Source of the DNA: Laburnicola sp. R22_1
Lineage: Eukaryota > Ascomycota > Dothideomycetes > Pleosporales > Didymosphaeriaceae
Assembly: GCA_014281115.1 (NCBI GenBank)
Contig: JACONQ010000014.1
Location: 1,860,001 to 1,924,000 of the forward strand
Length of the DNA stretch: 64,000 nucleotides
Direction: 5' to 3'
The translations under genes were made by a program, and so were the position numbers. The notes beneath the pieces were generated by a model. It searched no databases, was not told the origin of the DNA, and saw only the letters and a program-made list of their open reading frames with translations. Positions 13,501 through 25,282 of the stretch are shown piece by piece (position 1 is the first letter of the stretch; each line of letters opens with the position of its first letter).

Positions 13501-15593
13501 CGGCATCCTTGGTGATCGAATCGCTCTCGGTTTCGTAGTCGAATACTGGCCTATCTGACGCTTCCGAAAGGCTGGGAGATTCGCTCACTGATGTCGAGCG
13601 CTCACTTTGCACCTCCGTGTTCCTGAGCGCGTCCCCTTTATTAACCATTTTTAATGAGCGTTCCACCTCTTCGATGACTTGTACAGCTTCTTTGCTCCTA
13701 TGATCGTTGCACAATAACCCTAGAAGATGTTCAACAGCTTCGAAATAGCTAGGTCTTAGCTTGACAGCTCTTCTCCAATACTGCTCAGCATCCTGTTTCT
13801 GATGAAGAGCAAGAAGGGTCGCTGCAAGATTCGATGTAGCCTCCACATGGCTAGACAAAATTAGACAAAATTCGTATCGGGAAAGCGTGCAATACTCACT
13901 CTTTATCCAATGTCAAGATGTGTTCGTACCACCCTTGAGCCTTTTGGTAGTCTCCCAGAGCATATGCAAGACAACCGCCCAGGAGAATGCCATCTATCCA
14001 ATTCCACTTGCTTTCTTCACAATGCTTTGTAATAGCATCCAATGCCGATGCTGCGGTCATGCTTGGCGGGACCTCGTGGCGCAAACTTTGATGGACCCCT
14101 GAGACAGAGCCTGACATTCGTCGTAAGGGTCGCGATGGCTCGATGCCGGAGACGTGTGCATGCATCAAGTGCGCATTCGCAAACGGCTGTGGCTGGGGAG
14201 TGTGCCATGTCTGTACACTACCATCGCCTCCACGAAGAGACCACGCAGAAGATGAGCGGGTATGTGGGGACCTATGGTATGCATCTCTGTTGGAATGCTG
14301 TGGGTAAAAGTCAAAGTTTGATGCCTGGGGCGCATCCGACGTTTGTGTACTGGCGCTGCTAGAAGGACTGGAGAAATTCGCAGCTGGCTGTCGCGGAGGT
14401 TTCGGATAGATATGTGGCCGTACAGGCTGTTGTTGGCCATTCGGATGCTGCTGAGAGTGGGCCTTGCGCGTTGACTGTAGGTACTTCAGAAGATCAACAT
14501 AGACCGTATGCGCCCATGCAAAAACCCTCTCCCTACTTTGTGCATTCACTGACTGCGGACCGAACTCGGCAATAGTGGTAGTTGTCGAAAATTGATCTGC
14601 AATAGGCGTATTTTGACCAGAGAATGAAAAGTCAGCATGGGGATGGTGACTAGATGGGACAGGTAAGGCATGGTTCTGATAGTCTAGCGCAGCGTTCTGG
14701 TATTGGATCGGAGTGGAGTAATCAATCGCCACCCTGTTTAGGTTGGCGAACGTGTTCTGTGGTTGCTGTAACTGGTAAGAATGCTGTGGCATATGCATAA
14801 TGGGCATCGTATTTTTGTATGCGTGGTTCATGAATGCGCTGTGTTGCGGATGAGCCCAATTAGGGCCGTGGTGGGGGTTGTAGAAGCGCTCATCACGCAG
14901 AGCAGCCGGTTGATAGGGAATGAAGGTACCATCGTGCCAGTATGGCCCAAAAGGACCTTGATCGTTCGATACGGTCGGGCCTAGCGCGGTTTGCAACGAT
15001 GGTTGAGGCACTCCACCAAACGGGTTCCCGTATAGGTGATATTGAGGGTGGCTCTGCAGGGGAGGGATCTGGTTTAGCACGGAATCGATCTGCGGTAACG
15101 CTCGTCCGGAACCAGTCTCGAAATATAGGGTGGGACTCCAATCCGTCCCGGCGTCCTGGTTGCGCCCATAGTCGACATTGATAGCTGGAGATCTGAGTGG
15201 TAAATCGCGCTTAAGCCCGTAGGGGATGCTCGATTCAGCTGTCACAGGTAGTAGAATGTGTTTGGTCGCGTGAGGCTTGTCGGTCTGTTCCACGGACGTG
15301 CCATCGTAGGCGGCTGCGAGAATGCCATTTGGCGTTTTACGCCGCAACATATGCTCAGGAGGCTTCGCTGTGCTCCTGCCACTTTTCGAACTCTGCGAGT
15401 TATAGGAGTTGTGCCGTGACAACGGGTATGCGTACTGCTGTGGGAGTGGTTGCTGGACGAGACCCGACCGGTCGAAGCCTGGAGCATTGCGGAGTAATTG
15501 GGCATGTGGGGAGGCGAGGGGTTGCTGAAATGGGCCCAAGGGCGAAGGTGGTGGTGGCAGCGATGGTGGGGGATATTGCCGGACCATAGTCAT
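10535..15593 (-). CDS. TPR-containing O-GlcNAc transferase-type glycosyltransferase (GT41)
   Basis: Three exons: 15593-13900, 13850-11231 and 11182-10535, with introns of 49 and 48 nt; frame is kept and 1653 residues result. Residues 1 to about 530 are low-complexity, rich in Gln, Pro, Ser and His. Tetratricopeptide repeats lie between about 535 and 1050 (ALGDYQKAQGWYEHILTLD, LYTNLGSLLKDIGQLEVAIQ and others). The catalytic region starts near 1216 with GYVSSDFNNHPLAHLMQS, followed by GNFNQLYKIEP and CNAHTTAADVLWSGTPLL. These match the conserved His, the UDP-contacting Lys and the HTT/GTP loop of human OGT and plant SPINDLY. The expected role is transfer of a sugar from a nucleotide sugar to Ser/Thr of nuclear or cytosolic proteins; whether the donor is UDP-GlcNAc or GDP-fucose cannot be read from sequence. 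The ATG at 15593 is the first in frame; an upstream coding exon is not excluded. Confidence 0.9.
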
Positions 15594-18053
15594 GGTTGGC
15601 AAAGCTGCTGCAGTCGTTGGGCGTATAACAGAGGTCAGCCAAGGAGAATGCGTGCGGGTGCTTCGCGTGAGTCGAATGCGTCAACGATGTCGTTTCGCAG
15701 CGCGGGGCGTGCAGGACGTGTGCCGGCGCTGTTCACGTTCCAGACGCTTTCACCAAGACCGGCTTGTGCCAATGCCTTTGCGAAGTCGTCGCCCACCTTC
15801 CACACATGACATTTCTTAGGGACGGCGGACAGGGCTGTGGGCACCGGACGCTCCAGACTGGGGGACCAGCAGAAGCCCGGGCAAGCGGGGAGTGTGGTCG
15901 CAGGCTTCGTGGGCTCGTCGCGGGCGTTCAAGTGTTCGTGGCAGATGGCCCCGGGGCGCGATCTGCGTGATGAGCAGCAGTCAGCAACAAGGCAATGACA
16001 GGTTCAGGTCCCCGTCCCAGGCGTGTGCGAGAGAGCAGGCAAGGGCGGAAGCCAACGTGTGGTTGGAATGCTGCTCCACCCGCGTGCAGCGCCGCTCGAC
16101 AAACGGGGATGTTTGCAGAAGCAGGGCAACGCAGACGGATGCGATGCGATGCGAGGGGGCACGGTTGGTGAGCGGGAGTACGTGTGTCGGGAGCGCAGAG
16201 TCACACAACGGCGGAGCCTGGCACGGCGTAGGGAGGGTGCTGGAGGGCGCACGAGGGCGCAGCTTTCCGGGCGCGACGTCGGGATGGCCAAAACCGCGCG
16301 CAGTGTTGCGTCTGTTGGCGGGAGGCAGAAGGCAGCAGCGGCGAGCTTTTGGCTGCGGGCCAAGCGGGCAGGCGGGATGACGGGGATGCTTGATGAAGCG
16401 GGAGACTGGCAGGCGGCAGGCCGCGGTGGATGGGCTTGGCGCCAGTGGCTGCAGATGGATCCTTGTCGCCAACGCCGGCTGAGGAACTCAGCACTGTACG
16501 GCTGCTTGCCGACGTCCTCTGTGCCGCGGACTGCAGATAGAGTCGGATAGACAATGCGACCTACTCCATGCGGGCACCTGCAAGATGATGCGCTGCGGTG
16601 CGGACGGTCGGCGCCGTCAAGGACGATGGCGTCGTGTCGACTGTTTGGCCCAGCGCAGTGGACGAAACAGAGGCGGCATGGCTAAAAGATGGCTTGCGTC
16701 AGGGACCTCCCTCGCGCTGCCACGCCTCAGCGCTCAACGCTGCAGCAATCTCTGCAAATGCACAAGAGCCGCCCGTAGCCCGTCGACCGTCTGCCTCATC
16801 AGAGATCGCCACCACTCACTCGCCCTTCTCATCATCCGCCCAGCACCCATTTCCTCGAATTACGGGGCACCCGCAGCATCTGACAAGCACAGCCTAGGAT
16901 TGCCTCTGCACATTGCAGCCCGCCGTCGACCGTTGCTTACCTTCCCTGACAAACACCGGGGTTGGCAGTTCGCCATGTCGACCATCGGGCACGCAAACTC
17001 ACCCTCATCATCATGTCGGGGGCCATCTGTCACTGTGTTTCACCTGTGCCGCTCCGAGCCTCCCGTAACATGGTTTTTGGTGCAGGTGCCCAGGCCACAG
17101 TCGCCCACCAGACTGTCCGTGTCGACTTTAGAGCATACATATGCTATGTGTTACGTATAAACATGTAGACCGTAATTGATGGACCACTGCACCCATGCCA
17201 AAGGTTGGTGCAGCGGTGAGTAAAAGGTCGTTTCTCTCCTTTACACCAAAATAGGCCTAAACCATGGTCGAGTCCGTAGACTGGAGGTTAGGGCCAGAGT
17301 GTTGGTAAAGTTACATCACGCGCAACCTCATACACCCGTCTCCGAATACAGTGGGCTTCCACGAGACGGTTACTTGCTTCTGCACCAGACCATCCACTTC
17401 CCGACTGCGTACAGTGGTTGCTCCGGGAGCACCGAAGAAATCCTGCTTCCAGGGCAATACCGAATCAGTTACCATGTGCAATGTTCAACCGTGAAAGTTT
17501 GCTGCGCTGGTCCTGTACACTAGTGACACGGCATTAGCCCACCACCGCCTCTCTGGTGACGCCTTGTCGCAGAAGCCACAACGAGGCGTTCATGGAAGCG
17601 TGACCTTGCGCGTTTGCGCATACTTCAAAGCATGAGTAATGGTGGGAACAAAGAAATCGCTGTTCACGTCAGCACATGTCTCCGAGACGACGGGATGGGA
17701 ATGCTTACATGATCTACAAGGTGTCGTTATAGAGGGCACCAAACCTGCTAGTATAGTGAGAGATTTCTGCTGGCGGGATCGGTTGGGTTCTGATGCTGAA
17801 GTGGTTGATGTGAAGTTGAAAAATGCGAGGTCGAATTTTTAAAGCCGTGTCGCTTAGTAAGGCACCCTCGGTACGGATTATCCCATGCGCCGATTCGCCG
17901 CTGGGCACCGGCAGGCCGTTGGGATGATCTGGCTTCACGACATTTCCGAACAAAAGACGCCGCCCTCACCCAAGGCCCGACCGCAACAAAGCCTTTTTCT
18001 TCCACGATTATATTAGCACCTTCTTTCAATAGAGAGCAAATCCCACATACATA
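15594..18053. other. Divergent intergenic region between the GT41 gene and SEC62
   Basis: This 2.46-kb gap separates two genes transcribed away from each other, so it should hold both promoters. Frames of up to 191 codons run through the GC-rich part (about 15.6-16.9 kb) on both strands with no motif, and I treat them as chance. There is an AT-richer segment at about 17.1-17.3 kb. A pyrimidine-rich leader precedes the SEC62 ATG. Confidence 0.5.
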
Positions 18054-18274
18054 ATGAGTGCCGACGGACCACCGCAAGCCCAGAGGCCCCCTCAAGGCAT
18101 GCCTCAAGGACCCCCGCAACCCGGCCAACAGCCGTCACCCGAACAGATCCAGCACATGCAGCGTCAGCTCGCGATCGAGGCAGAAAAGCACGGAATCACC
18201 GTCCCCGAATATATCAACCGACTCAAGCAGCAAGCCATGCAGCAGGCGCAACAACAGCGCCAGCAGCAACAGAT

Positions 18275-18306
<32 letters not shown>

Positions 18307-19400
18307 CGATCCAGCCAGGACCACCACAGAAGGATGCGATCGCGATCGCTGAATTCTTGAAAGCCCAGGAACTGAAGCCGCGGACAGTAATTCATGACGA
18401 GAAGCGGAAGGACATGTTTCGCGGTATATGGGCCCCTCCGCTGCGCATATACACCAAGGGAAGCAACTGACGAGGTAAAACAGTCAAACGCGCCATTCGT
18501 GCCCTCATGTCCCCCGCCTACCAAAAAGCTTGCGCCAAAAACAAGGACCTCCCCGTTGTGACCGACCGCGTCTCCGCCGAGAATGCATTCAAGAAACTCC
18601 CACTCTCCCTGCTCGCCCTGCGCGTCTCAAAAGTAGATCCTGAGCATGGTCATGAGGGCCACGGCCATGCCAAAGCGAAGCGCGTCAAGGGCCTGTGGAC
18701 AGTTCGCATTGAGCAGCACCAGGAAGCCAACGATGACTGCTACTATATTTGGTTGTACGAGGGATCACAGTTGAAGCAGAAGCTATATGCGGTCGGTGCG
18801 CTCGTCACTATCCTTGCGGTGGTGCTCTTCCCGCTGTGGCCCATGAAACTAAGACTGGGCGTGTGGTACCTGAGTATGGGTATGCTAGGCCTTATAGGTC
18901 TCTTCTTCGCCATGGCTATCGTCCGCTTGATTTTGTTCATCATCACCATGTTCACAACACCTCCTGGCCTGTGGCTCTACCCGAATCTTTTCGAAGACGT
19001 AGGCTTCTTTGACTCGTTCCGACCGGTCTGGGCCTGGCAAGAGGTATGCCCTCCCTCCTCTTACCCTTTCAGAATACTGTCTAACAAGCTACAGACCCCC
19101 GAAGACATCAAGAACAAGAAGCGCGCGAAGAAGGAAAAGAAGGCGGCCAAGATGGCGGCCAGGGCTGCCGGGACCCCCAACGGTAAGCCCTCAAAGAGTA
19201 AGAAGGGCACCTCGACTCCCCTGCCCGAGGCTCCAGCTCCTGCCGCACCCGCGCCCGCAGCACCGGCATCAGCGCCAGCACCACCAGCTCAAGTCGACTC
19301 GGCGCCTCAACCCACCGGCTCAGAAGCTACCGCTCCCTCGGGTACGGTTTCCCAGCGCCCGCCGCGCGCTACCGTGGAAGAGGCGGACGACGACGAGTAG
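18054..19400 (+). CDS. SEC62: Sec62, ER protein-translocation subunit
   Basis: Three exons: 18054-18423, 18484-19043 and 19095-19400, giving 411 residues. The first intron (60 nt) joins DMFR to VKRAIRALMSPAYQ, a conserved Sec62 passage. The second (51 nt) is a multiple of three without stops but has a GTATGC donor, a CTAAC branch site and a CAG acceptor, so I remove it. A Pro/Gln-rich N-terminus with a CAG/CAA-coded polyglutamine tract comes first. The cytosolic domain follows, then two hydrophobic segments around residues 240-260 and 270-295 (KLYAVGALVTILAVVLFPLW; GLIGLFFAMAIVRLILFII). A Lys-rich and Ala/Pro-rich cytosolic tail ends the protein. Sec62 works with Sec63 and the Sec61 channel in post-translational import into the endoplasmic reticulum. 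The start ATG follows a pyrimidine-rich leader. Confidence 0.93.
18236..18305 (+). repeat. CAG/CAA repeat coding polyglutamine in Sec62
   Basis: A run of mostly CAG and CAA codons, broken by Arg, Met and Ala codons, encodes about 20 Gln in the cytosolic N-terminal region of Sec62. Such tracts vary in length between strains; the tract lies outside the conserved domain. Confidence 0.8.
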
Positions 19401-20197
19401 AGGTCTCCTGTGCATTTTGTCGTCGGGGCAGTCGGTCGTTAGGGCATGGATAGCAGGCGTTCAAGGCGTGCGCGTTGGTTTCGCCGGAAACGAAAATCCG
19501 TCTATGCTTGGTTTCTAGGATAGACGGGATTACATTACATTCATAGGGTTGGTTTCTAGGGGGTCCAATGGCGGCGGGTACCACAAAGTGATGATGAAGC
19601 GGAGTTTTTTCGTCAAAGCCATTGTACTATATCCCTTTATTTCATTTTGTGTGTTGTGAATTTCAGGAAACTCCTTTTTCCCTCGTTTGAAGTAGTTGAA
19701 ATGTGCAGGTACTCGGTTGTGGATAATTTACGTTCGCATCATGGAATGTGGGGTGGGGTGTTCCGTTCCTCTCACGGAATATCGATTGTACAGCTACAGC
19801 TACAGGAAAAGTTTGAGTACAGTTGGCCTTGGTATTGCTTATCCTAGGCTAACACAGAGTCCTAGTACTGTACTATCACACCCAGGCCCAGGCGACAAGG
19901 TAAGACTGGAGCACACGCAAAAAACTTGGAGTAGTGGTTGTTGGATAGTGGAGTATGAATTTTTTATTGTATTTTAGGGAGCTGATCGCAGGCTTGCGCA
20001 TGCTAATTGCAGGGCTATATGATACAGAAACCACGACCAAGGGCACTCACTGCTGTTGTGCCTTTCCCACCAACGCCGTAGACCCATTGCCCAAAGCAAC
20101 CGTTGCTGTGCATGACCCACTGGAAAATGTTCCGAATGCCCACTAGAACGCCAGGACCATTGCTAGTAAAAAATCGTACCGAGAACAGCGCTGATGT
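19401..20197. other. Convergent 3' intergenic region
   Basis: About 800 bp lies between the stop codons of SEC62 (+) and the coiled-coil gene (-). It becomes AT-richer, as terminator DNA usually is. I see no gene, tRNA or repeat. Confidence 0.5.
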
Positions 20198-21328
20198 CTA
20201 GGTGGCGGCAGCAGAGTTCGGGGGATCAGAAGGGTCCGTGGTCGAAGTCTGCCGCCGGCTGATGGATGGACTACTATGCAGGTTGGACGCAATGATGGGT
20301 GAGTGTGTGATGGGGCTGGTGGGATTGCCCTCTGCCAGCTGTCTCTCTGTTCGACGGTTAACATGATGCCTTGCGCAAGTGGGCTAGAGACTTACCGAGC
20401 TCGCGTATTCTCATTTTCAACATTTGGTTCTCCCGCGTCAGCATCTGCGTCTCGGCCTGGTAGAAAGCACCCTCATCCCGCGTGTTGACGGCAGGAGCAG
20501 GGAGTAGGTCGTTGCCCTCGTGCGGTGCTATGCCGTGGCTGGAGGTTGGTCGGAGCGCGGGAGAGCCGGTGTGGCTACTGTTTTGAGAGGGGTCTGCGAA
20601 TGAGGACTGGCGACTCATAGTCGCGCGGGAGGGAGGGAATGGGGAGCGTGAGCGGGGCTGTGCGGGGTGGGCAGCAGCGGAGATGTTGCCCTGGGAGGTC
20701 GAGTGTGGGATCTGGGGGATAGACATGGAGCGCTCGGACGTGGGCGTGCTATCGTCGACGGCAGAGGTGGACGGTTGCTGCTGGCTTTGCAGTTGCTGGA
20801 TCTGCGTTTGCTGCTGTCGTATCATGCTCAGGAGCCTGTTCTACGAGGTGTCAGCGATATACGGCATTCATCTCCGTGTCCAGATGAAGGGTCGAAGAGC
20901 AATGTACTCACCACCTGCCCCTCCTGCTCGTACTCCAGCTCTTGGTGAAGCTCCCCCAAGCTCGGGGTGCGCTCGTGGTGCGGGCTATGGGGCCATGGCG
21001 CGCCCGATCGCCTGGCCGAGGGACTCCTCTGCATTTCACCAGGCGCCGGGGTGCTGGGGTCGTTGAAAGAAAGATTCATGCGGATGGAAGATCTGCGGCG
21101 GGCACGCTCGACCTCTCTCCGGATGCTACCGGACGATTGGCGGCGCAAGTCTTCGTTCTGTATGCCGGCATTCATGGTCGCAGCGGCTGCCAGGGAGTGC
21201 GGCGGGGTATGGGAGGCTGGAGGTGTCTGCGACATGGTGCGGGTTTGGTCGCTGGGGGACCCACGTGTCTGGGAGGGCGTGCTGGAGGGGGAAAGGGACT
21301 GGGGCAGCGAATTCAGGTCTGGCGGCAT
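20198..21328 (-). CDS. Fungal coiled-coil protein of unknown function
   Basis: Three exons: 21328-20912, 20840-20396 and 20346-20198, giving 336 residues. Intron 1 (71 nt, donor GTGAGT) joins ELEYEQEGQV to NRLLSMIRQQQ. Intron 2 (49 nt, donor GTAAGT) joins MLKMRIREL to ERQLAEGNP. Without the second splice the protein would end within the intron, so the true C-terminus lies at 20198. Visible features are a Ser/Pro-rich disordered N-terminus, a Glu/Gln coiled coil around residues 125-165, a long Ser/Pro linker, a second leucine-rich coiled coil near 265-290 and a disordered tail. The pattern recurs in filamentous fungi as an uncharacterised conserved protein, to my recollection; I assign no function. 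The ATG at 21328 is the first in frame; the frame stays open upstream, so a further 5' exon is possible. Confidence 0.7.
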
Positions 21329-22744
21329 GCTGTGGTCTATGGACAAAGGGCGGGCAGGTGGCGGTGCGGGCGGGCAGCGTCAGGCGCGGACGTGACCATG
21401 TGAACGGGCGTGTGAAGGGTGGAGCGACGCTCACGCTTCGGACAGGCGACGCGGGCCAAGGGCGGGGCAAGGGCCGACACCCTCGTCTCTGACTCTCTGC
21501 AGGGCTGCGCGTCGTGCTGTTCTGTTTACAAGCACATGCCATCTTCTCTCCCTCCCGCACGCGTCGTGGACGTGTGCCCTCTCACGCATCTCAGCATCTC
21601 AGTATCTCAGCGGCCTGCATGGCCCGATCAGCACAGCCGTGTGGGCGGTTCTCGTCTGTGCGCCTCCACGCGTCCGTCGCACCGAGTCCCCGGTCAGCGA
21701 CGCGTGAACGACACCTGCCTTGCATACGGACCGCCCGCGCTCCCGCCGTGTTCGACGCTGGCCGTGTACTGTGTGCACATGGCCGGCGGTGCTGCCTCGG
21801 GAGTCGGCGCCAAAGGTTGCATTTTTATTGCTGTCACATCCTCAGCACTCGGAAGTACGGTATGAACGGAGATCGCGCCGAGCTCTATTGATCTCCCGGA
21901 AGCCTCCCGTCGCCACGCCGGCGGCGCTGCCCCTGCCAATTTGCTGGAACCTCGCCCCGGAAACACTGTCTTTTGTCACCTCGAGCTCCGAGCCTCGCCG
22001 CAGCATCACCCAGGTCCGCTCGTCAGCCGGCCTGATTGCCTGGCTATCTGCCTGTTCACCGGGCGCCTGTGGAGAAGCAGAGAGAAGACGAGCAAGCCTT
22101 CTCACGACAGTGGTCATGACATGGTTTATCAACCCACACACGTCCCAAACCGCCAACGGCCGATAGCGCTGATTGACTCCGGCTAGTGTGACAAGGGGCA
22201 TAAAAGGGGGCCGCTCTGCTGCCCGAGCGAACTCCCGGTGCTGTGTGAACTGCCCCTGCTGATGGGATCCAACGCCCGCTCGCATCACTGTGGCCTCCCT
22301 CGTTTCAGCGTCTTCTCCTCCTCTCCCACGCGCATATCTGCAGCATACCCCTCCTTAACACGCATGCCCTACCTATTCCCTCGTTTTATATAGGTTTCTG
22401 CTCTGCTCCGATATTTACAAAACTCTGTCCATTGCAAATGAAACACGGCCCGGACCATTCCCAGCCTCTCACGCTACAGTTACACACCACTGTTTCTCTT
22501 TCGCGGCATCTCGACGCCTTATAGACACCCACGCCTAGCACGCACTTTGTTAACAACAATTGATCGAATCGCCGTGTTATAATCAGCGCAATTCGTCCCA
22601 CGCGAATCGTTAGCACCATCGACCTATTGCCCGGGCTGCTTACTCCACCTTCCGCCGCTTAATATATCTCTCCACATTCAACCTTCTACATTTAGGCCAC
22701 GTTCATGTCTTGATACCCGAGGCTCTCTGACGGCTATTTTGGCC
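21329..22744. other. Divergent intergenic region with TATA-like site
   Basis: This 1.4-kb region lies between the coiled-coil gene (-) and the PH-domain gene (+). A TTTTATATAGG TATA-like site at about 22,383-22,393 precedes a pyrimidine-rich leader of the + strand gene, about 350 bp before its ATG. No coding sequence is supported. Confidence 0.45.
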
Positions 22745-25282
22745 ATGGCTCCCAATGACAACATCTCAACGTCGCGCTGGCGGCGTAATCGTGCCAGCGC
22801 GAACCTCCTCGACCAGACCTCACAGCCGGCACCGAGGCCGGCGAACATGAACTCCCTCAAACCGGCGCCGAAACTTGAGCGCGCACCTTCAAGAATGTCT
22901 CTTTTCAACCTTTTCAGCAAGCCCAAGGTGGAGAAGGCGAGGGGTCATACAGAAGTCGGCATGGCGGTTCCAATGCAACCTCATGAGCCTTCAAAATCTT
23001 TGCCAGCATCACCGCCAAAGTCTTCATTGAGATCCAATCCCCCTCCGCAAGCGCAGCAAGTGCAGCGGATGCGATCGGGCCAAATACTTCGGCCCCCATC
23101 AATGCGACCGCCCAATATCATCCCGCCACCAGGCAACGACGATTGGGACCCGCCGCCTCTCTTCCAGGCCTATCCACAGTCCATCAAATACGCCACGGTG
23201 CAAGCTTGTGTATACTCGTCCGATGCGCTTTTGAGGACGCAAAGCCAGAGAAGACAGGCGGAATCCTTGCGAGAGCGAATGGACAGTCATCGGGATCTGT
23301 CAGCGACTCTAGACAATAGCTCAGAACACCGGAAACTAGAAAAAACCCACAAGCGCTTGGACTCTATCCTTGACTCTTCGCCCAAGTTGACAAACAAAAT
23401 TTACGTCCTGGTTACATCCGGCCATGTCTTGCAGTATTCTGGCGACGGCTCGTTCGACCGGCTTCCCGAAAGAGTCCTTCGGCTGGGAAAGGATTCCGCA
23501 GCTTTTGCTTCCGATTTGATACCAGGCAAGCATTGGGTTCTACAAATCTTACAGAGCGCGAATGAAGACGGCACCGTTACCGCCGGTCCAAAGCACTCGC
23601 TCTTGTCCAGACTTCGACTACAAAGCAACACACGAAAAGCAGCCACAAGTTTTCTGCTAGTAATGGAAAGCGCCGAAGAGATGGAGTCCTGGATGACCAC
23701 CGTGCGCCGGGAAATCGAAAACCTCGGCGGTATGAAGACCAGCAGTGAGTCTAGCAGGGCCTCGTCGTCGACTGACGGATCATCGGAGAAGCCGTCAGCC
23801 GTGCGTCCTTACCAACGTCAACCTCCCAAGCACGAATCTAGTCGCTTGAGCAAGGCCACTCCCATCGACTCACCCCTTCAGTCGCAATACTCGGGCTCTC
23901 CGAAGATTGTGACCTCTAATTGGGAGACTGATCGCAAAGAGAACAAAAACCACATGGTGGACTCTGCTAGCATGCGTTCATCTAGGCGCAGTCTGCATCG
24001 CCAGTCTGTTGAGGCCGCCCATATCGCTACGGCCGCCATTTCCCACGAGCAACTGCAACTCGACCAGCTCCATGAGCCTTCTCGATATTCTTATGTCTCT
24101 ACGGGTACGTCTATCTCTGGAACAGGTACCCGAGTTTCGTCGCGAGACCCATCACCGACTTCGCCTCTCCGAGAGAGTCCCCCCGCAGATGTAGAGCCGC
24201 ACCGAAGCGCAACGTCCCTCAGGTCATTTCACATGAACCCGGGCACTAGCAGCACTCGTCGAAGATCCATGCAACCTCTCCCAGTCACCAATGAGAATAG
24301 TTCCCTCTCCGTTTCCACACATCCAACTTCTAAGCGACACTCTATCTACGGCCCTAATTCTCCACCCATTCTGGATCCAAGTAAGGAGTCAAGGGCATCA
24401 GATCACGATACATCCATGTCGCCGTCTACACCCGCCAACGCAGGGGCATCTCTTGCTGCACCTACGACCAATAGGCGACCCAGCAACGCTGTGCAACCGC
24501 AGACTTCATACCCAGCAAGATATGCGTTGAGGAGCTCCAGTGCACCACCTTTGAGAAACGAGCTCGTATCGCCATCACAACCTGGCGCGGTGCCCGACGC
24601 CCCTGCCGCACGGCCTCAATCGACACTTGTCAGCAGCTTAACTGCTGCCGCACAGCTGTCCAACCCTCCGGGACGTCGCATGTCCGCAACACCGAAACCA
24701 TTCTTGCGACCTTTGCCAGTACGACCGCAGACCCAGAAATCCGATGGCTCTTATGTCGTGCCGCGACGCTCCTCTCTTACACCCGGAAATGGCCCAGCGC
24801 CACTCCCTCTCGGCATCGTCGTAAATCGCTCTGTCACTGCTCCTGTGCGACCTCCTTCTGCTGCCGCAAACGCAAGCCCGCAAGGTCGACCGAATAGTAC
24901 TCTTTCCAATGCGTCAGCCGGTCAATCACTGCGCCGCCCGACGTCAGTGCAGATCCGATCGGATCCCGCCCCCTTCCTCTCGTCGTCTCGTCCCAACCGC
25001 GCAGTCTCCAGCACTCCTTCCTTCGTGCCTGGGAACCGCGCAGCCTCCAACACCCCTTCGTTTGTGCCTGCGAACCGCGCATCAGGAGCTCCTACACCGA
25101 CTCTTCGTCAGAGTACTAGCAATCAAGTGTTGCGAGGCCATGGAGCACAGTTGGCTCCTCCAAAAATTGTCGCTTCCCGGCGGAGTATGCCGGCAATGGG
25201 TTTACCGCCGCCCGCTCCTCCGCCTAATATGCCTCTGCCGCCACCGCCCCCGGTTGCACCACCAAGGACTGTTGTGGTGTGA
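22745..25282 (+). CDS. Fungal PH-domain protein with Ser/Pro-rich tail
   Basis: A single exon of 845 codons starts at the ATG in GCCATGGCT context. A short conserved segment, RMSLFNLFSKPKVEKARGH, lies near residue 52-70. A pleckstrin-homology domain spans about 214-330: it begins KIYVLVTSGHVLQYSGDG and ends with the usual C-terminal helix (SFLLVMESAEEMESWMTTVR), where Trp is the PH hallmark. The remaining 500 residues are Ser, Pro, Thr and Arg-rich and probably disordered, with many Ser-rich stretches. They end in a proline cluster (PPPAPPPNMPLPPPPP) that could bind SH3, WW or profilin-type partners. The role is likely membrane or cortex-associated scaffolding; specific function is unknown. 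Two near-identical units of about 16 residues, each with FVP and NRA, lie near residues 750-780. Confidence 0.85.
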   Translation: MAPNDNISTSRWRRNRASANLLDQTSQPAPRPANMNSLKPAPKLERAPSRMSLFNLFSKPKVEKARGHTEVGMAVPMQPHEPSKSLPASPPKSSLRSNPPPQAQQVQRMRSGQILRPPSMRPPNIIPPPGNDDWDPPPLFQAYPQSIKYATVQACVYSSDALLRTQSQRRQAESLRERMDSHRDLSATLDNSSEHRKLEKTHKRLDSILDSSPKLTNKIYVLVTSGHVLQYSGDGSFDRLPERVLRLGKDSAAFASDLIPGKHWVLQILQSANEDGTVTAGPKHSLLSRLRLQSNTRKAATSFLLVMESAEEMESWMTTVRREIENLGGMKTSSESSRASSSTDGSSEKPSAVRPYQRQPPKHESSRLSKATPIDSPLQSQYSGSPKIVTSNWETDRKENKNHMVDSASMRSSRRSLHRQSVEAAHIATAAISHEQLQLDQLHEPSRYSYVSTGTSISGTGTRVSSRDPSPTSPLRESPPADVEPHRSATSLRSFHMNPGTSSTRRRSMQPLPVTNENSSLSVSTHPTSKRHSIYGPNSPPILDPSKESRASDHDTSMSPSTPANAGASLAAPTTNRRPSNAVQPQTSYPARYALRSSSAPPLRNELVSPSQPGAVPDAPAARPQSTLVSSLTAAAQLSNPPGRRMSATPKPFLRPLPVRPQTQKSDGSYVVPRRSSLTPGNGPAPLPLGIVVNRSVTAPVRPPSAAANASPQGRPNSTLSNASAGQSLRRPTSVQIRSDPAPFLSSSRPNRAVSSTPSFVPGNRAASNTPSFVPANRASGAPTPTLRQSTSNQVLRGHGAQLAPPKIVASRRSMPAMGLPPPAPPPNMPLPPPPPVAPPRTVVV

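Noticed and set aside
15635..15931. Possible upstream coding exon of the GT41 gene on -
   Set aside because: The in-frame region upstream of 15,593 meets a stop without an ATG, and no splice pair could be tied to it with family similarity.
16585..17160. 191-codon open frame on + between the GT41 gene and SEC62
   Set aside because: GC-rich DNA gives long chance frames on several registers here; the product has no recognisable feature and sits where two promoters are expected.
20358..20825. Coiled-coil gene ending at 20,358
   Set aside because: That end lies inside an intron; the GTAAGT donor at 20,395 and CAG acceptor at 20,347 continue the leucine-rich helix to a stop at 20,198.
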